Below, one piece after another: positions 35,528 to 38,521 of a stretch of 38,521 bases of DNA. Position 1 is the first letter of the stretch; the number at the start of each line of letters is the position of its first letter. Source of the stretch: Pseudomonadota bacterium (GTDB taxonomy: Bacteria > Pseudomonadota > Alphaproteobacteria > Reyranellales > Reyranellaceae); NCBI GenBank assembly GCA_020160955.1, contig JAIUOX010000041.1, positions 1 to 38,521 on the forward strand, given 5' to 3'. Both the position numbers and the translations under genes were made by a program. The notes beneath the pieces were generated by a model. The model worked only from the letters and a program-made list of their open reading frames with translations. It was not told the DNA's origin and made no database searches.

Positions 35528-35914
35528 TTACGCGGACGCCTTCTTCGCCTCGTGCGCGGCCAGTTCCTCGACGAGGATCGGCACGCCGAGGGCGCAGGAA
35601 TGGATGCCCAGCACGGCGACGCACTGGAGGACGGCGAGGATCTCCTCGCGGGTCGCGCCGAGCTCGAGGGCGCGGCGGATGTGGCGGCGCACGCCCGGCG
35701 CGTAGAGGTGGGTGCACGACGCGTCGACGGCGATGGCCAGGAACTCCAGCGTCTTGGGATCGAGCACGCCCGACGCCATCGGCTTGATGCCCATGTCGAG
35801 GAACTTCTCGAGCCACACCGGGTCGAGCTCGGCCATTTCCTTCCAGGCCGGGTTGAAGTTGCCGGTGGCGCGCAGCCGGTCGGTGACCGGGGTCGCGATG
35901 GTCGTGTCGGTCAT
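35528..35914 (-). CDS. Carboxymuconolactone decarboxylase family protein
   Basis: The product is 128 aa. The start at 35914 follows GAGGAGACGATC. All-helical AhpD-like fold: MTDTTIATPVTDRLRATGNFNPAWKEMAELDPVWLEKFLDMG, LDPKTLEFLAIAVDASCTHLYAPGVRRHIRRALELGATREEILAVLQC, then GIHSCALGVPILVEEL. The peroxiredoxin-type CxxC is absent (single C in DASCTHLY), so a reductase role is unlikely. Such proteins act as decarboxylases or isomerases of aromatic breakdown products, or are uncharacterised. It lies between the MFS and BKACE genes, likely in one catabolic pathway. Confidence 0.9.
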   Translation of the reverse strand: MTDTTIATPVTDRLRATGNFNPAWKEMAELDPVWLEKFLDMGIKPMASGVLDPKTLEFLAIAVDASCTHLYAPGVRRHIRRALELGATREEILAVLQCVAVLGIHSCALGVPILVEELAAHEAKKASA

Positions 35915-35924
35915 GATCGTCTCC

Positions 35925-37235
35925 TCAGGCGGCCCGCACCGCGGCCGGCAGGGCCTCGGCGCGGGCAAGATCGGCGGGATAGGCGCGGGCGCCGAGCGCC
36001 AGCACGGCGGCCGACGCGAGGCAGAAGAGCGGCATGATCGCCAGCGCGACGCCGAGGCCGAAGGCATCCGACAGCGCGCCGGCGATCAGCGGGCCGGCCG
36101 CGAGGCCGAACAGGTTCTGCACGACCGCCACCATGGCGGCCGCGGTGGCGCGCAGGCCGGGATGGATGACGTCGATGGCGACCGACGGCACCGAGCCCGA
36201 CGCGGCGGTGACCAGGAAGCCGCCGACGGCGACGAGGGCGAACTGGGTGGAGGCGTCGGCCACGAAGCCGAAGGCGAACGACAGGACCAGGCCGCCGATC
36301 ACCAGCGCGGCGGCCGGCACCAGCATCTTGGCGCGCGGGTCGGCGGCGGCGCGCCGGTCGGCGACGTAACCCCAGAACACGACGCCGACGCTGCCCAGCA
36401 GCACGACGACCGCGGCGCGCAGGCCCGACTGCTCGACCGACAGGCCGTGGCTGCGGTTGAGGTAGCTCGGCAGCCAGACCAGCAGGGTCGACACCGCGAC
36501 CAGCTGCAGGGCGCCGCCGAAGTAGGCCGCTACCGCCGAGCGCGGCCGGAACAAGGACAGGAAGGCGGCGCGGGCGCCCATGCGGGTGGCGTCGCGGTCG
36601 ACCAGCGGCACGGTGCGATAGTCACGCACCCACAGGAAGCCGATGGCGAGGACCAGGCCCGGAATGCCGACGATGCCGAAGGCCGTCTGCCAGCCCCAGC
36701 GCGCCGTGATCACGCCGCCCAGCACGACGCCCAGCACCGAGCCGATCGACGCCGCGGCGAGGAAGCCCGAGACGACGGTGGCGCGGCGGTTGGCGGGGAA
36801 CATGCTGGTGAGCAGCGCGCCGCCGGCGGCGCCGTAGCCCGCCTCGCCGAGGCCGATCGCCGCGCGCGCCGCCAGCAGCTGCGCGTAGTTGCGCGTCAGG
36901 CCGCAGGCGATCGTGGCGAGGCTCCAGACGCCGGCCATCACCGCGATGCTCTTCACCCGGCTCCAGCGATCGGACAGGATCGCGATCGGGAAGGAAAAGA
37001 GGGCGATGGTGATCGAGACCGAGGACACCAGCGCGCCCAGCTGCTTGTCGGTCAGCTGCCACTCGCTCTTCAGCACCGGGAACATCGAGACGACGATCTG
37101 GCGGTCGACGAAGTCGAGCGTCATCAGCAGGAACGCCATGACGAAGGCGAACCAGGCCTGGCGCTTCGGCACCAACCAGGTGTCTCGGCCCGAAGCGGCG
37201 GGCGCAAAGCTCGACGGCGCGGCGATCACGGACAT
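35925..37235 (-). CDS. MFS transporter
   Basis: The product is 436 aa. The ATG at 37235 is preferred because GAGGAA lies 6-12 bases before it; the in-frame ATG at 37241 is too close to that site. About 12 helices with MFS signatures: LDFVDRQIVVSMFPVLKSEWQLTDKQLGALVS, LSDRWSRVKSIAVMAGVWSLATIACG (motif A-like DRWSR), and AAIGLGEAGYGAAGGALLTSMFPANRRATV. This pattern is that of spinster-like/ACS-type organic acid transporters. It likely takes up the carboxylate handled by the downstream genes. Divergent from the AraC gene with a shared control region. Confidence 0.93.
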   Translation of the reverse strand: MSVIAAPSSFAPAASGRDTWLVPKRQAWFAFVMAFLLMTLDFVDRQIVVSMFPVLKSEWQLTDKQLGALVSSVSITIALFSFPIAILSDRWSRVKSIAVMAGVWSLATIACGLTRNYAQLLAARAAIGLGEAGYGAAGGALLTSMFPANRRATVVSGFLAAASIGSVLGVVLGGVITARWGWQTAFGIVGIPGLVLAIGFLWVRDYRTVPLVDRDATRMGARAAFLSLFRPRSAVAAYFGGALQLVAVSTLLVWLPSYLNRSHGLSVEQSGLRAAVVVLLGSVGVVFWGYVADRRAAADPRAKMLVPAAALVIGGLVLSFAFGFVADASTQFALVAVGGFLVTAASGSVPSVAIDVIHPGLRATAAAMVAVVQNLFGLAAGPLIAGALSDAFGLGVALAIMPLFCLASAAVLALGARAYPADLARAEALPAAVRAA

Positions 37236-37270
37236 GGGCATTTCCTCGCGGCTCGGTATTGGATCCGGCT

Positions 37271-37346
37271 CTGTCCCCTTCCTACCCGGGTGCCCTCCCG
37301 CAGATTTGACAATCGGGGACAGGCGTTTGACATTTCGGGACGGGAC
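37271..37346. promoter_or_regulatory. AraC-type direct repeats in the divergent control region
   Basis: Two 21-bp units follow one another: TTTGACAATCGGGGACAGG.. from 37305 and TTTGACATTTCGGGACGGG.. from 37326, about 15 of 21 identical. A period of 21 bp (two helix turns) is typical of AraC-family operators. A third, inverted half-site CTGTCCCC (37271-37278) is complementary to GGGGACAG (37315-37322). The region lies between the divergent MFS and AraC starts. Confidence 0.6.
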
Positions 37347-37356
37347 CCCGGAAACC

Positions 37357-38382
37357 ATGACCGACCTGATCCGCAGCGCCTGCCTGACCTCGTACCCCGA
37401 GATCGCCCGCGCCTGCGGGCTCGATCCGGCGCGGCTGCTGGCGGCGTGCGGCATCAACCGGCGCTGTCTCGAGGATCCCGACATCCGCCTGCCGGCCGGC
37501 GCGCTGCGCAAGCTCCTGGAACGGTCGGCCGAGCAGTCGGGCGCCGAGGATTTCGGCCTGCGCCTCGCCGAGACCCGCACCCTGTCGGTGCTCGGCCCGG
37601 TCGGCCTGCTGGTGCAGCAGGAGCCAACGGTGCGCCACGCGCTGCGTTCGCTGATCCGCTACATCCGCCTGCACAACGAGGCGCTCGACCTGCGGCTGGA
37701 GGAACGGGACGGCGAGGCCGTGGTCAGCGCCGAGATCAAGGTCGACCGGCCCGTGCCGGTGCGCCAGGGCGTCGACCTGACGGTCGGCGTGCTCTACCGC
37801 GTGCTGCGCTCTCTGCTCGGCCCGTCGTGGCGGCCGCTGGTCTGTTTCGCCCACGCCGCGCCGACGCGGCGCGAGACCCATCGCCGCTTCTTCGGCGGCC
37901 GCCTCTCGTTCGACCAGGAGTTCAACGGCATCGTCTGCGACTCGCGCGACCTCGACCGCGCGATCCCCGCCTCCGACCCGATGCTGGCGCGCTATGCCCG
38001 GCAGCACCTCGACGCCCTGCTCGGCCGGCCGCACGCCAGCACCGCCGACAAGGTCCGCGAACTCGTCCGGCTGCAGCTGGGCAGCGGCCGCTGCACCGTC
38101 GACCACGTCGCCGCGCAGCTGTCGGTCGACCGCCGCACGCTGCACCGGCGGCTCGCCGCCGAGAACCTCACCTACTCGCAGATCGTCGACGCCGTGCGCG
38201 TCGAGATCGTGACCCGAAGCCTGCCCAGCCGCGAGCGGCGACTGTCGACGCTGGCCGACATGCTGGGCTTTTCCTCGCTCAGCGCCTTCTCGCGCTGGTT
38301 CCGCACCCGCTTCCGGGCGAGCGCCAGCACGTGGCGCGGCGCGCGCATTTCGGGCATTCAGGGAGCGGGAGAAAACGCATGA
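37357..38382 (+). CDS. AraC family transcriptional regulator (arabinose-binding-like N-domain)
   Basis: The product is 341 aa. The N-terminal ligand domain of the Arabinose_bd type is at ~10-215 (YPEIARACGLDPARLLAACGINRRCLEDPDIRLPAGALRKLLE, HALRSLIRYIRLHNEALDLRLEE, PTRRETHRRFFGGRLSFDQEFNGIV). Two HTH motifs follow at ~240-330 (CTVDHVAAQLSVDRRTLHRRLAAENLTYSQIVDAVR and LSTLADMLGFSSLSAFSRWFRTRF). It probably regulates the divergent MFS-CMD-BKACE operon and/or itself through the 21-bp repeats that end 11 bp before its ATG. The following SRPBCC gene overlaps its stop (ATGA). Confidence 0.92.
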   Translation: MTDLIRSACLTSYPEIARACGLDPARLLAACGINRRCLEDPDIRLPAGALRKLLERSAEQSGAEDFGLRLAETRTLSVLGPVGLLVQQEPTVRHALRSLIRYIRLHNEALDLRLEERDGEAVVSAEIKVDRPVPVRQGVDLTVGVLYRVLRSLLGPSWRPLVCFAHAAPTRRETHRRFFGGRLSFDQEFNGIVCDSRDLDRAIPASDPMLARYARQHLDALLGRPHASTADKVRELVRLQLGSGRCTVDHVAAQLSVDRRTLHRRLAAENLTYSQIVDAVRVEIVTRSLPSRERRLSTLADMLGFSSLSAFSRWFRTRFRASASTWRGARISGIQGAGENA

Positions 38383-38521
38383 CCACCGTTCCGTTCAAGC
38401 ACAGCAACAGCATCGTGATCGCCGCCCCGGCGGAGAAGATCTTCGACTACGTCACCAACCCGAAGTCGTGGCCGGAGTGGCTGCCGTCGTCGCACGAGAT
38501 CGACTGCGAGGACCGGCCGAT
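38379..38521 (+). CDS. SRPBCC/polyketide cyclase family protein, N-terminal fragment
   Basis: Only 47 codons are in the window: MTTVPFKHSNSIVIAAPAEKIFDYVTNPKSWPEWLPSSHE.. The pattern IVIAAPAEKIFDYVTNPKSWPEWLPS is the first strand and helix of START-like (SRPBCC) proteins, which hold hydrophobic ligands. The ATG overlaps the AraC stop (ATGA), so the two are coexpressed. The rest lies beyond the right edge. Confidence 0.82.
   Translation, partial: MTTVPFKHSNSIVIAAPAEKIFDYVTNPKSWPEWLPSSHEIDCEDRP

Overview
This 38.5 kb window is very G+C rich, densely coding and almost free of non-coding DNA. The gene content points to an alphaproteobacterium from soil or water, perhaps Rhodospirillales/Hyphomicrobiales. 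That content includes a FixK-type regulator with TTGA-N6-TCAA boxes, phasin, DUF883, a 'translational machinery' protein, Liv-type and Pot-type ABC importers, a Bug/TctC binding protein, BKACE and an FeS photolyase. The genus is a guess. I saw no tRNA, rRNA, insertion sequence, prophage, CRISPR or plasmid feature. Unless noted, this is ordinary chromosomal catabolic and stress-response DNA.

Layout. (1) 1-6228 is a low-oxygen/stress island: the 3' end of a P-type ATPase, a DUF883 + small membrane protein pair, a Crp/Fnr (FixK-like) regulator, a phasin, a CBS-CBS-BON protein, a predicted beta-propeller protein (minus), a zinc alcohol dehydrogenase and a translational-machinery-type protein (minus). 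Three perfect TTGA-N6-TCAA boxes lie here, in front of the DUF883 gene, the dehydrogenase and the translational-machinery gene. I found none elsewhere in the window. (2) 6432-13814: a luciferase-like monooxygenase, three glycosyltransferase-type genes, then a PrtD/PrtE type I secretion ATPase and adaptor. (3) 13877-22643: a RutA-like pyrimidine oxygenase, an isopenicillin-N-synthase-like Fe(II) dioxygenase and livF on plus; livG-livM-livH-livJ convergent on minus; two tandem NodB-type deacetylase/allantoinase-like genes on plus. This may be an uptake and degradation locus for a nitrogen compound. (4) 22650-30542, all minus: a Bug/TctC binding protein, a CitE-like lyase/aldolase and a polyamine-type operon (potD-potA-potB-potC, an FAD amine/amino acid oxidase and a D-2-hydroxyacid dehydrogenase). 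(5) 30676-34413, plus: an ion-transporter permease, an SDR, a DUF2256 zinc-ribbon-like protein and an FeS cryptochrome/(6-4) photolyase whose four cluster cysteines fall at 350, 438, 441 and 454. (6) 34410-38521: an MFS - carboxymuconolactone decarboxylase family - BKACE operon on minus, and a divergent AraC regulator overlapping a truncated SRPBCC gene on plus, with 21-bp direct repeats between the divergent units.

Operons are tight: start/stop overlaps of the ATGA/GTGA type occur at many junctions, and two convergent gene pairs share the four-base overlap CTAG. The most noteworthy signals are the FixK-box trio beside a matching regulator, a 17-bp tandem duplication that displaces a glycosyltransferase start codon, the orphan RutA/dioxygenase/ABC/CE4 grouping, and the AraC-type direct repeats. 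Domain and family calls come from reading the sequence and recalled family knowledge; no database search was run.
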